Shown here: piece after piece, positions 31,875 through 40,244 of the stretch | Layout of the letters: the number at the start of each line of letters is the position of its first letter | Numbering within the stretch: the stretch's first letter is position 1 | DNA from: Akkermansiaceae bacterium | Lineage (GTDB): Bacteria; Verrucomicrobiota; Verrucomicrobiia; Verrucomicrobiales; Akkermansiaceae | Direction: 5' to 3' | Assembly (NCBI GenBank): GCA_030725745.1 | Contig: JANRFH010000003.1 | Location: forward strand, 42,344 to 106,343 | DNA length: 64,000 nucleotides | Notes under the pieces: generated by a model | Database searches by the model: none | Told to the model about the DNA's origin: nothing | What the model saw: the letters and a program-made list of their open reading frames with translations, nothing else | Position numbers and translations under genes: made by a program

Positions 31875-32996
31875 TTATGAATTTATCGCCTCTAAGAAAC
31901 TATCGACATCATCAAAAGATTTCATCCAAAGGTCGCAGCCTTCTTTTACTTTTTCTCGTTCTACCACTCCACCGAAGCCTATCATCTTATCCACATCTCC
32001 CTTTGTTTCGAGATCCGAAATGCCATCTCCGATCATAACAACACGCTCGGGCAGCATTGCCTCTTTCCACTCCCTGATGATTTCGTTTTTCCCGAGGTTC
32101 CTCGTTGTCGGATAGCTCTCACCATACCCGGCATATTCTCCTGACTCACCGAAACTCAAGGGAACAGCTTCGATGTGCCTGATGCCGAGATGCTTTGCCA
32201 AAGGGGCTATGAGCGGTGCAAAACCCCCGGAAAGTATCACCGGAAGCCACCCGTCCGACTTAGCCTTAATGACAGCCTCACCTACACCCGGAAGTAGGTT
32301 TTCGAGATATATGGTGGCCACACGGTTCGCCATGGTCAGATCCGGCCTTATTATCTCCATCCTACGCTTAAAAACCTCGCTCAACGGAACTTTTCCATCC
32401 ATTGCGGCATTCGTCAGTGCTTCAACTTCTGCGAACGTTGCCGGATCAGATAACCTTGCCAATTCATCAATTCCTTCAATGGATGACAAAGTAGAATCGC
32501 AATCAAGGAACAATAATTTGCCCTTTTGAATGGATAAGGGGGCAATCTCCACCTTGCTGCCGACCTTAACCCTATCAAATAAATCGACCATATCCCCATT
32601 ACCCAACCTGATGCAGCCGTGGCTAGTGGGTTCGCCCAACAAATCCTCACGGTTGGTGCCGTGGATATAGATATACCGATCCTTGGTGTTGGCGTTCGCA
32701 GGATCTAGCCCTTCAAGACGGAGGATACGTGTTAGTATCAGATCATCCTCTGTGATTTCCCCTTCTTTCCACTCGCCCACAGGCACCCGAGCATCGAAAC
32801 GCGTGAACAAAGGCAGGTCTTCTCCTATCTTTTCACATATCTCAAAGCTTCCCGTCGGAGTGCGGAAACTACCCTCAGTGAAGCCCATGCCCTTTTCACC
32901 ACTGGAAATGACATAGCTGCGCACGTGGTTGCCGCCTATCGAGAGGTCTAGTGTCTGCTTATCTAGGGAAACGGTAAGTAATGCGCTGTCGTTCAT
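31875..32996 (-). CDS. Fusion of an L,D-transpeptidase (YkuD) and a phosphoserine phosphatase-like HAD domain
   Basis: The 373-residue protein joins two enzymes. Residues about 5-152 are a YkuD domain with the catalytic set H112, H126 and C128 in YIHGTNREDLLGEPTSHGCI. Residues about 158-373 are a HAD phosphatase of the SerB type: D165 and D167 in FLDCDSTLSSIEGIDELA, LSGGFAPL and MIGDGISDLE. There is no signal peptide or membrane helix, although YkuD transpeptidases normally act in the periplasm. The start overlaps the stop of the ketoacyl synthase gene (ATGA). Linking peptidoglycan crosslinks and serine supply in one cytoplasmic chain would be unusual; a different ligation or phosphatase role is also possible. 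Confidence 0.82.
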   Translation of the reverse strand: MNDSALLTVSLDKQTLDLSIGGNHVRSYVISSGEKGMGFTEGSFRTPTGSFEICEKIGEDLPLFTRFDARVPVGEWKEGEITEDDLILTRILRLEGLDPANANTKDRYIYIHGTNREDLLGEPTSHGCIRLGNGDMVDLFDRVKVGSKVEIAPLSIQKGKLLFLDCDSTLSSIEGIDELARLSDPATFAEVEALTNAAMDGKVPLSEVFKRRMEIIRPDLTMANRVATIYLENLLPGVGEAVIKAKSDGWLPVILSGGFAPLIAPLAKHLGIRHIEAVPLSFGESGEYAGYGESYPTTRNLGKNEIIREWKEAMLPERVVMIGDGISDLETKGDVDKMIGFGGVVEREKVKEGCDLWMKSFDDVDSFLEAINS

Positions 32997-34210
32997 GGGA
33001 TGCTTTGGAAAACGGCCAGAGCATTGTGCCCACCCATGCCGTGGGCAAGTTTGAAGACCGCTCCCTCTAGCGCGACCACCTCTTCTGGTGCATCCAGCGA
33101 AGTCGTTCCAATGGTTCCAGCAAGATTCGGCGGCAGCTGCGAATCCGCCATGAAACGCAGGAGCACAGCACTCTCCAGCAGGCCGCTAGCCCCGACGGTG
33201 TGGCCGAAGTAAGGCTTCAGTAGATGCAGGGTCGTATCTGTGGATGTGATTGATCTGGCGAAAATTTCTCGCTCCGCGCGTGCCTGGATCTTCGTGCCCG
33301 TAGCGTGCGGGCATATCGCGTAAGGCTCGCCGAATTTTCGAATGGCTGCGGCGATGAGCGCGGGAGTCCTACCACCATCCTTCGGAACACCCACAGGATC
33401 TCTTCCATCCGAATTGTTGGCGAAATGACTTATAACCGTTTTCCCCCGCTCCAGTGATGACAAGGCAATGGCCGCCGCCCCCTCACCCGGGAAAAAACCG
33501 TCTGCGCCCTCCGCGTATGGATTCAGCCTCTCCCCTTTTCCCAGCAAGCCTGAGGCAGCATAGCCATCCAGCAGGATCGGCACCAATGGAAGATCCACGG
33601 CAACCACAAGAACGCGGTCGGCGCTTCCCGATTCGAGCAGCATTTTCCCCAAGCCCAACGCATCCAAACCTGCCGAGCATCCACTGGCAGTGACATGATT
33701 CGCTCCGAGTATGCCGAGCTCGATGGATATTGCGGTGGCCGGCTCGCTATGGATCGTGTTGCTGGCGGCCATCAACTTGAAAGGCCTCCGCCCTGGCCAC
33801 TCGCCCAGCCAACCTGCGGCGTTACCGCGACTCGTGCCGACGACGAGAGCCGCCCCTTCGAGCTCCTCAGCTGACCAACCGGAGGCTTCCACAGCTTCTT
33901 TCGCGACATGCAGGGCAGCCATCGATACCGGGCTCCATTTGCGGTGGGTGAGCATTTCCCTCGATGGAATCCATGCTCCCGGCTGCTCCGCATGATTACT
34001 GTCCTCACCCAGAAGCCCGCTTAGACGAGCAATCGCCGTCCGTCCTTCGGAAATCGCACGATGGTGCTCTTCGATCCCGTGCCCCAAGCCAGAGAGCGCG
34101 CCGATGCCTACGATGGAAATGCGTTTTGCGATGCACTCCGGTAACAAGCTGGCGCCACACGGCAACTGCAAAACCTGTCGCAACGCTCTTTCCGCCTTTG
34201 CGCATCGCAT
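32993..34210 (-). CDS. Beta-ketoacyl synthase (KAS, thiolase fold)
   Basis: Catalytic Cys lies in ASGCSAGLDALGLG; two His residues are in CPHATGT and LKPYFGHTVGASG, giving the C-H-H triad of a condensing enzyme. About 405 residues are read from ATG 34210, but the family usually starts at the strand ISIVGIGALS (about residue 31), so the true start could be an internal alternative codon. It is a lone KAS without ACP or ketoreductase nearby, likely fatty acid or aryl polyene-like chain elongation. It overlaps the L,D-transpeptidase/phosphatase fusion downstream and runs opposite to prmC, 26 bases away. Confidence 0.82.
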   Translation of the reverse strand: MRCAKAERALRQVLQLPCGASLLPECIAKRISIVGIGALSGLGHGIEEHHRAISEGRTAIARLSGLLGEDSNHAEQPGAWIPSREMLTHRKWSPVSMAALHVAKEAVEASGWSAEELEGAALVVGTSRGNAAGWLGEWPGRRPFKLMAASNTIHSEPATAISIELGILGANHVTASGCSAGLDALGLGKMLLESGSADRVLVVAVDLPLVPILLDGYAASGLLGKGERLNPYAEGADGFFPGEGAAAIALSSLERGKTVISHFANNSDGRDPVGVPKDGGRTPALIAAAIRKFGEPYAICPHATGTKIQARAEREIFARSITSTDTTLHLLKPYFGHTVGASGLLESAVLLRFMADSQLPPNLAGTIGTTSLDAPEEVVALEGAVFKLAHGMGGHNALAVFQSIP

Positions 34211-34236
34211 CCGTATGCCCCATAAGCGAGCCGCTG

Positions 34237-35073
34237 ATGAAATCCGTCCTGGAAACGATCAACGGTGGAGCGCAATACCTCGAAAAGCGCGGCGTGGAAG
34301 AATCACGCCGCAACATGGAGCACCTACTCGCTCACCGGCTCGGCTGCACACGCATGCAGCTCTACACACAGTTCGACAGACCGCTCGATGAGACGGAGCT
34401 CGCACCGCTACGAGATATGCTGAAAAAGCGCGGCGAAGGCATCCCTCTCCAACACCTTCTGGGAGATGTCCCCTTCCACAGCCGTGATTTCATCTGCGAT
34501 TCACGCGGCCTCATCCCCCGCCCGGAAACGGAAGAGCTCGTGGAAATGATCCTCAAAACCATCCCTTCCGGCACGCTCGACATCCTCGACATGGGCTGCG
34601 GCTCAGGTGTGCTCGGCCTTACCCTCGCCGCCGAACGACAGGAAAGCCACGTCACTCTCGCCGATGTTTCCACAGACGCCCTCGCACTCACCGGGGAAAA
34701 TGCCGCCAAACTCGGCGTCGAAAACATTTCCCTCATCCACAGCAATCTCTTCCAATCCGTCACCGGAAAATTCGACCTCATCGCCGCAAACCTCCCCTAC
34801 GTCCCCGCTGGAGAAGCAGCAACGATGGCGCGCGAACTCCAGCACGATCCGGCTCTCGCGCTCTTTTCCGGAGCGGACGGAATGGATCTTTTACAGAAAT
34901 TCATCCCTGAATCCGTGAATTTCCTCAAGCCTGGTGGAGTCGTAGCGCTGGAAATTGGTCACGATCAGGCTTCACAGGTGCGCGAGTGTTTGGAAAAGTC
35001 GGGGTTCGCCCCAATAGAAATCCACCGGGATCTCAGCGGGATCGCCCGCTTCCCATTCGCCACCCATCTCTAA
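34237..35073 (+). CDS. prmC: Peptide chain release factor N5-glutamine methyltransferase
   Basis: Using ATG 34237 gives 278 residues; the frame runs upstream but overlaps the divergent ketoacyl synthase. It has the N-terminal PrmC helical domain (LETINGGAQYLEKRGVEES...HRLGCTRMQLY), the AdoMet motif DMGCGSGVLGLTLAAE and AANLPYVPAGEAA where most family members have NPPY. PrmC methylates the GGQ glutamine of release factors. A murA gene lies 15 bases downstream, in the same direction. Confidence 0.92.
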   Translation: MKSVLETINGGAQYLEKRGVEESRRNMEHLLAHRLGCTRMQLYTQFDRPLDETELAPLRDMLKKRGEGIPLQHLLGDVPFHSRDFICDSRGLIPRPETEELVEMILKTIPSGTLDILDMGCGSGVLGLTLAAERQESHVTLADVSTDALALTGENAAKLGVENISLIHSNLFQSVTGKFDLIAANLPYVPAGEAATMARELQHDPALALFSGADGMDLLQKFIPESVNFLKPGGVVALEIGHDQASQVRECLEKSGFAPIEIHRDLSGIARFPFATHL

Positions 35074-35088
35074 AGCAAACTACATCAT

Positions 35089-36357
35089 ATGGATAAACTC
35101 GTCGTCCACGGCGGCTCCGTCATCAAAGGAGCCATTAATATTTCTGGCTCTAAAAACGCCTCGCTGCCCATCCTCGCCGCCGCCATTCTCACGGGTGAAG
35201 ACTGCATCATTCGCCGCGTCCCAGATGTTTCGGACACGAACTACATGATCCAAATCCTCAGCGCCCTCGGCGCGGATGTAGAAAGATCCTCCGGCAGCGT
35301 CCGCATCACCTGCGCTGACATTTCCGATGAAGCCCCCTACGAACTTGTCCGCCGCATGCGCGCCTCGATCTGCGTCATGGGGCCACTGCTTGCCCGCAAG
35401 GGGCGAGCCGTCGTCTCTCTTCCCGGCGGTTGCCTCATCGGCGACAGGCCGGTCGATCTCCACCTCAAAGGCATGGAAGCCCTCGGTGCAAAAATCGAAT
35501 TCGAAGGAGGAAACATCATCCTCACCGCTCCTGATGGACTCAAAGGTGCCGAAATGGATCTGCGCGGAGACAGTGGCCCCACCGTCCTCGGCACGGACAA
35601 CGTGATGATGGCAGCAACCCTCGCCGAGGGCATCACGGTCATCGAATCCGCCGCCACTGAGCCGGAAGTCCTTGATCTCGCGAATTTCCTCAACTCCATG
35701 GGCGCGAAGATCACCGGAGCCGGCACACGCCGCATCGAGATCGAAGGCGTGAAAGAACTCAAGGGAGTCGAGCACACCGTCATCCCAGACCGTATCGAGG
35801 CCGGCACCTTCATGGCCGCCGCCGCACTTGCAGGTGAAGGCGTCACCTTGAACCGCGTCAATCGCGATCACATGAAAGCCATCACCGCCGCCATCGTGAA
35901 ATCCGGCCACAAGGTCGAGTTCAACGAAGCCGGTGACTCATGCTTCATCGAGCGCGGGGAAAACCTCATCGGTGTCGATCTCAACACCGCACCTTTCCCC
36001 GGCTACCCGACAGACATGCAGGCACAAATGACCGCCCTACTCGCCACCACACCCGGCATCAGCGTCATCAAGGACAGTATTTTCCCTCAGCGCTTCATGC
36101 ACTGCGCGGAAATGAAACGCATGGGCGCGGATATCAAGATGGATCACGGCACCGCCATCGTGCGCGGCGTCGCTCAACTCTCCGCAGCACCCGTCATGGC
36201 CTCCGATCTGCGCGCTTCCGCCGCTCTCGTGCTGGCTGCCCTGCGTGCAAAAGGAAGCACGCACATCTCCCGCCTCTATCACATCGACCGCGGCTACGAG
36301 CACATCGATGAAAAACTCCTCATGCTCGGCGCCAAAGTCGAACGCGTAAGAGTGTAG
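35089..36357 (+). CDS. murA: UDP-N-acetylglucosamine 1-carboxyvinyltransferase
   Basis: The 422-residue enzyme transfers enolpyruvate from PEP to UDP-GlcNAc, the first committed step of peptidoglycan synthesis. Motifs are [50 protein letters not shown] and [12 protein letters not shown]. The active-site Cys is C115 in [12 protein letters not shown], the same number as in E. coli and the fosfomycin target, so the organism's enzyme is not of the Cys-to-Asp resistant type. It lies 15 bases after prmC. Confidence 0.97.
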   Translation: MDKLVVHGGSVIKGAINISGSKNASLPILAAAILTGEDCIIRRVPDVSDTNYMIQILSALGADVERSSGSVRITCADISDEAPYELVRRMRASICVMGPLLARKGRAVVSLPGGCLIGDRPVDLHLKGMEALGAKIEFEGGNIILTAPDGLKGAEMDLRGDSGPTVLGTDNVMMAATLAEGITVIESAATEPEVLDLANFLNSMGAKITGAGTRRIEIEGVKELKGVEHTVIPDRIEAGTFMAAAALAGEGVTLNRVNRDHMKAITAAIVKSGHKVEFNEAGDSCFIERGENLIGVDLNTAPFPGYPTDMQAQMTALLATTPGISVIKDSIFPQRFMHCAEMKRMGADIKMDHGTAIVRGVAQLSAAPVMASDLRASAALVLAALRAKGSTHISRLYHIDRGYEHIDEKLLMLGAKVERVRV

Positions 36358-36471
36358 TATGGAGCGCAGCTTTTAAGTAAACGTGTTCGGCATCTTGATT
36401 GCCTTGTTTGATCTTCACAGGATGTCCATCCGAGGATTGCTCAGGACTCTGCCTAGCTCAGTATACACACC

Positions 36472-38454
36472 TTAGAAAAAGCTCTCCGCCAGCACCTCCA
36501 CCTCACGGAATGGCAGATCCGCTAGTAATCCGTAGGCATCATGCCGGTAAAGCCGCGCCCGCATCGAGGCTGGGCTAGACATCCCACAGAGAAAACGCGC
36601 GAGCTGGCGCGGCTTACCAAGGGCCGCGTGTTTTTCATCCAGTAAATTCTTCACCTCCTCCAGCTCCGCATTGGAGACCTTGCGTGGCTTCGGTGACTTC
36701 AGTTTCACCGCCGCCACACCACGGCAGCGGTCGCAATGGCCGCATGGCTCCTCAAGTTTCTCGCCAAAATGTTTTAAAATCGCCGCCGTGATACAGCTGC
36801 GCCCTGAAGAAAGTTTCAGCACCTGCTCAAGCCTCACGATACCCGTGACCTCACGCTCACGAAAGCCCTCCGCCATCCTTCGCGATAGCTCACCGATATC
36901 ACCCGGCTCCTTTTTCACCTGATAGGCCTGCCTCCAGTTCGATTTTTTCAAAACGACTTCCCCCGCCGTCTCAAGCTCCGCAATAAACTGCCGGAGCTTT
37001 TCTTTCGTAAGCCCCGCCTTTTCCGAGGCCTCCCCGATACTCACCGACAACCATTTCCACTCCGCATCCAGCTCCGCGAAAATTCCTTCCAGCAGCTTTC
37101 TCTCCTTAGTAGGCCGCCCCGCCATCACCCGCTCCAGCGGTTGCATCAGCTTGATCCGGTAAACATCGAAGAAGCTACCCCTCGGCTCCACCACGCCCTC
37201 CATTTCAAGATAGGCAAATACCGTGGAAACCACCGTTTGGCGGATGTCGCAGGTCGTTGAAAGATCATACAGCGAGACATCAAACTCCGCCCCAAGCCGC
37301 AGCACCCGCTCAAGTAAATTCCGCAAAGCCACCTCACCCGGCGTGTCGGAAAAAATGAAATTCTCCAGCACCGTCCTATCCTCCGCACAAGCCAGCCACT
37401 CGCACACCGCAGGCGCACCATCGCGCCCCGCCCGCCCGATCTCCTGTGTGTAGCCTTCAAGGCTTTTCGGCATGTTGTAATGAATTACCGCGCGGATGTC
37501 CGCCTTATCCACGCCCATGCCGAAGGCAATCGTCGCCACCACCACATCCACCTCCCCACCCATGAAATCCTCCTGGATCTCACGCCTCAGCTCGCTCCTC
37601 AGCCCTGCATGGTACGCCCTCGCAGAAACCTTTTTCCCAGCGAGAAAAGTCGCCACTTCCTCCGCCGTTTCCTGCCGCGTCACATAGACCACCGCTGGCT
37701 TACCATGTTCCGAAATACGCTCCAGCAACAACGCCTTCCGCTCATTCACCGCGCACGGAGTCACTCGCAGATCCAGATTCTCCCGGTGGAAACTCAGCTT
37801 CACCGCATCCGCCTTCGTGATGCCGAATTGCCTACGAATGTCCGCCTCCACCTTCGGCGTCGCCGTCGCCGTGAGCGCCAAGATCCGCTTCACTTTCAGC
37901 CGCTTGCAGATCTTCCCGAGCTTCAGGTAGTCCGGCCGGAAATTATGCCCCCACTCGGAGATACAATGCGCCTCATCCACCGCGATCAACGAAAGATCCA
38001 CCCCTTTGAGCATTTTCAGAAACTCCCCGTTACCAAGCTTCTCCGGTGAAACATAAAGCAGCTTCAGCCTGCCCCCGCAGAGCGCAGCAACCGTCTGCCG
38101 ATACTCCTCCGCCGTCAGCGTAGAGTCCAGCCGCGCCGCCTCAACGCCCTTCGCCACCAGCCCATCCACCTGATCTTTCATCAGCGCGAGCAGCGGAGAA
38201 ACCACCAGCGCCGTGCCTTCTAACAACAGAGCGGGCAGTTGGTAGCAGAGAGATTTCCCCCCACCGGTCGGGAAAATCGCCAGCGCCGCCCGCCCTTCCA
38301 TCAGGATATTCACAACATCCTCTTGCCCAGAGCGCATCTCGCTAAAGCCAAAAACCTTTACCAACGTATCCTTCACCGGCACCTGTATGACACGTGCAGC
38401 CGCCGTTGGAAAATCCTTCCCGTCATCTTTCCGCAAGTCCATCCTCCGAATCAA
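36472..38454 (-). CDS. recQ: RecQ-family ATP-dependent DNA helicase
   Basis: The 660-residue superfamily 2 helicase has the Q-motif region, Walker A TGGGKSLCYQ, VDEAHCISEWGHNFRPDY (motif II plus aromatic-rich loop), LTATATPK and the motif VI region QEIGRAGRDG. The RQC zinc site is present as four cysteines (SSGRSC, EEPCGHCDRC). After that comes a winged helix but no HRDC domain; the last 60 residues (SNAELEEVKNLLDEKHA...) are helical. It unwinds recombination intermediates and stalled forks. The start at 38454 lies 15 bases from the divergent DUF3500 gene; ATG 38442 is the alternative. Confidence 0.92.
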   Translation of the reverse strand: MIRRMDLRKDDGKDFPTAAARVIQVPVKDTLVKVFGFSEMRSGQEDVVNILMEGRAALAIFPTGGGKSLCYQLPALLLEGTALVVSPLLALMKDQVDGLVAKGVEAARLDSTLTAEEYRQTVAALCGGRLKLLYVSPEKLGNGEFLKMLKGVDLSLIAVDEAHCISEWGHNFRPDYLKLGKICKRLKVKRILALTATATPKVEADIRRQFGITKADAVKLSFHRENLDLRVTPCAVNERKALLLERISEHGKPAVVYVTRQETAEEVATFLAGKKVSARAYHAGLRSELRREIQEDFMGGEVDVVVATIAFGMGVDKADIRAVIHYNMPKSLEGYTQEIGRAGRDGAPAVCEWLACAEDRTVLENFIFSDTPGEVALRNLLERVLRLGAEFDVSLYDLSTTCDIRQTVVSTVFAYLEMEGVVEPRGSFFDVYRIKLMQPLERVMAGRPTKERKLLEGIFAELDAEWKWLSVSIGEASEKAGLTKEKLRQFIAELETAGEVVLKKSNWRQAYQVKKEPGDIGELSRRMAEGFREREVTGIVRLEQVLKLSSGRSCITAAILKHFGEKLEEPCGHCDRCRGVAAVKLKSPKPRKVSNAELEEVKNLLDEKHAALGKPRQLARFLCGMSSPASMRARLYRHDAYGLLADLPFREVEVLAESFF

Positions 38455-38469
38455 CGTATCTATACGGTC

Positions 38470-39483
38470 ATGAAAAAATTCCTCCTCCTCGGTCTACTAT
38501 CCATCCTCCCTGTTTGCGCACAGCAACCCGCCGATCTCGAAAAAGTCGCCGCTGAGATGGCTGACGCCGCCAATGCCTTCCTCACCTCCCTTGACGAAGA
38601 CGAGGCGAAAAAAGCCCGTTTCCCCTTCACCCCGGACGAGCGCGAAAACTGGAACTTCGTCCCCACCAAAAGAAACGGCATCCCCCTCGAAGAACTCACC
38701 GAGGAACAAACTGACCTCGCGCGCAAGCTCCTCAAGACCGCCCTCAGCGATCCCGGCTTGACCAAAGTCGATGCCATCATCGCCCTCGAAGCCTTCCTCG
38801 GTGAAATCGAAAAACGCCCCGAACTCCGCAATCCGAAAGCCTACTTCACCTCCATTTTCGGCGAACCCTCCGCCACCGGCACATGGGGCTGGCGCTTCGA
38901 GGGGCACCACCTCTCGCTCAACTACACCATCGTCGATGGCAAACCCGCCTCCCTCACCCCCTCCTTCTTCGCCGCCAATCCAGCCGAGGTGACAGCCGAG
39001 CACGCGATGAAAGGCACCCGCCCCCTCGCTGCCGAAGAAGACCTCGCCCGCGCCCTCGCCGCCACCCTCGCCGAAAGCGGAAAAGCCGTCGTTTTCACGG
39101 AAAAGCCACCCAAGGATATCCTCTCAGGCTCCTCACGAAAAATTGAACAACTTGATCCCGTCGGCATCCCCGCCACGGAAATGACAGCCGCCCAACAGCA
39201 AGCCCTGCTCACCCTCATCGCCGAATATGCAGAGCGCCATCGTAAGGAACTCTCAGATGCCACCATGGAGGAAATCAAAGCCGATCTCGAAAACCTCCGC
39301 TTCGCCTGGGCGGGAAGCCTCGAACGAGGAAAGCCTTTCTACTACCGCATCCAATCCACTACATTCCTAGTAGAAGTCGCCAACGTCCAGAACAACGGCA
39401 ACCACATCCACGCCGTCTGGCGCGACACGGAAAACGACTTCGGCAACGACATCCTATCCGATCACATTCACAAGGATCACTAA
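38470..39483 (+). CDS. Secreted DUF3500-family protein
   Basis: Starting at ATG 38470 gives 337 residues with a signal peptide (FLLLGLLSILPVCAQQ). The mature part has the DUF3500 sequence (FPFTPDERENWNFVPTKRNGI, GTWGWRFEGHHLSLNYTIVDG, WAGSLERGKPFYYRIQST and VWRDTENDFGNDILSDHI). The family is widespread in Planctomycetota and Verrucomicrobiota; its activity is unknown. It lies next to a trypsin-like lipoprotein gene 10 bases downstream, and is divergent from recQ. Confidence 0.82.
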   Translation: MKKFLLLGLLSILPVCAQQPADLEKVAAEMADAANAFLTSLDEDEAKKARFPFTPDERENWNFVPTKRNGIPLEELTEEQTDLARKLLKTALSDPGLTKVDAIIALEAFLGEIEKRPELRNPKAYFTSIFGEPSATGTWGWRFEGHHLSLNYTIVDGKPASLTPSFFAANPAEVTAEHAMKGTRPLAAEEDLARALAATLAESGKAVVFTEKPPKDILSGSSRKIEQLDPVGIPATEMTAAQQQALLTLIAEYAERHRKELSDATMEEIKADLENLRFAWAGSLERGKPFYYRIQSTTFLVEVANVQNNGNHIHAVWRDTENDFGNDILSDHIHKDH

Positions 39484-39493
39484 ACTCACCATC

Positions 39494-40240
39494 ATGTTTC
39501 TCAGAACCTTTGGCTCATTAACCCTTGCCCTTTGCCTCGCCTCTTGCGGAGGTGGCGGCTTCCAAGGCGCATCGCCGACTCTCCCTCCACCAAGCGCACC
39601 GCCAGCGATTTTCCAAAGCTACGACGCCGAGCGCAACGCGAAGATGGCAACCGGCTGGACGCAGGGCATGGACATGTCCGGCGTGTCTTTCAATGACACC
39701 CGCACCGCCACTCTGATCACCCCGCGCCATGTCGTGATGGCAAAGCACTACGCGAGACCTGCAGCAGCTCCCGTTATTTTTCATGATCGCTCGGGCAAAC
39801 GCATCCAACGAAAAATCATCGGTTTCGAGGCAGGTGCAGGCGATGTTATGGTCGGCCTGTTAGACGAGCCAGTGCCATCGAACTACCACAGCTATGCCTT
39901 GCCCGCTTCGGGCTCTACTCTCATCGGGAGGCCGGTCATCGTCAGCGATCAGAAGCGAAACCTCTTCATCCACTTAGTCGCTTCCATCAGCAACGGAACC
40001 ATCGCTTTCAAACACGACAAAAGCGAAAGCCATAGCTGGTCGAAAAATCTCGTCGTTGGCGATAGTGGTAACCCTTCTTTCGTCATCTCTGGTAACGAAC
40101 TCGTCCTAGTAGAAACCCACACCACCGGCGGCCCCGGCGCAGGCCCCTACTACGGCGATCCCGCCGTCCAGCAAGGTGTGAGGGATGCGGTGCAGAAACT
40201 CGACTCCGCCTACCGCATCCGCACGGTAACGATCCGCTGA
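39494..40240 (+). CDS. Trypsin-like lipoprotein
   Basis: A lipobox (LALCLASC, with C18) follows a signal peptide, so the 248-residue protein is a lipoprotein. The mature part has a chymotrypsin-type order: the catalytic His region TPRHVVMAKH, the Asp region AGDVMVGLLD and the Ser region GDSGNPSF. The last uses GDSGNP where the usual motif is GDSGGP. It is a probable serine protease of the cell envelope, although the weak His and Asp contexts leave room for an inactive homologue. It lies 10 bases after the DUF3500 gene. Confidence 0.7.
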   Translation: MFLRTFGSLTLALCLASCGGGGFQGASPTLPPPSAPPAIFQSYDAERNAKMATGWTQGMDMSGVSFNDTRTATLITPRHVVMAKHYARPAAAPVIFHDRSGKRIQRKIIGFEAGAGDVMVGLLDEPVPSNYHSYALPASGSTLIGRPVIVSDQKRNLFIHLVASISNGTIAFKHDKSESHSWSKNLVVGDSGNPSFVISGNELVLVETHTTGGPGAGPYYGDPAVQQGVRDAVQKLDSAYRIRTVTIR

Positions 40241-40244
40241 AGCC

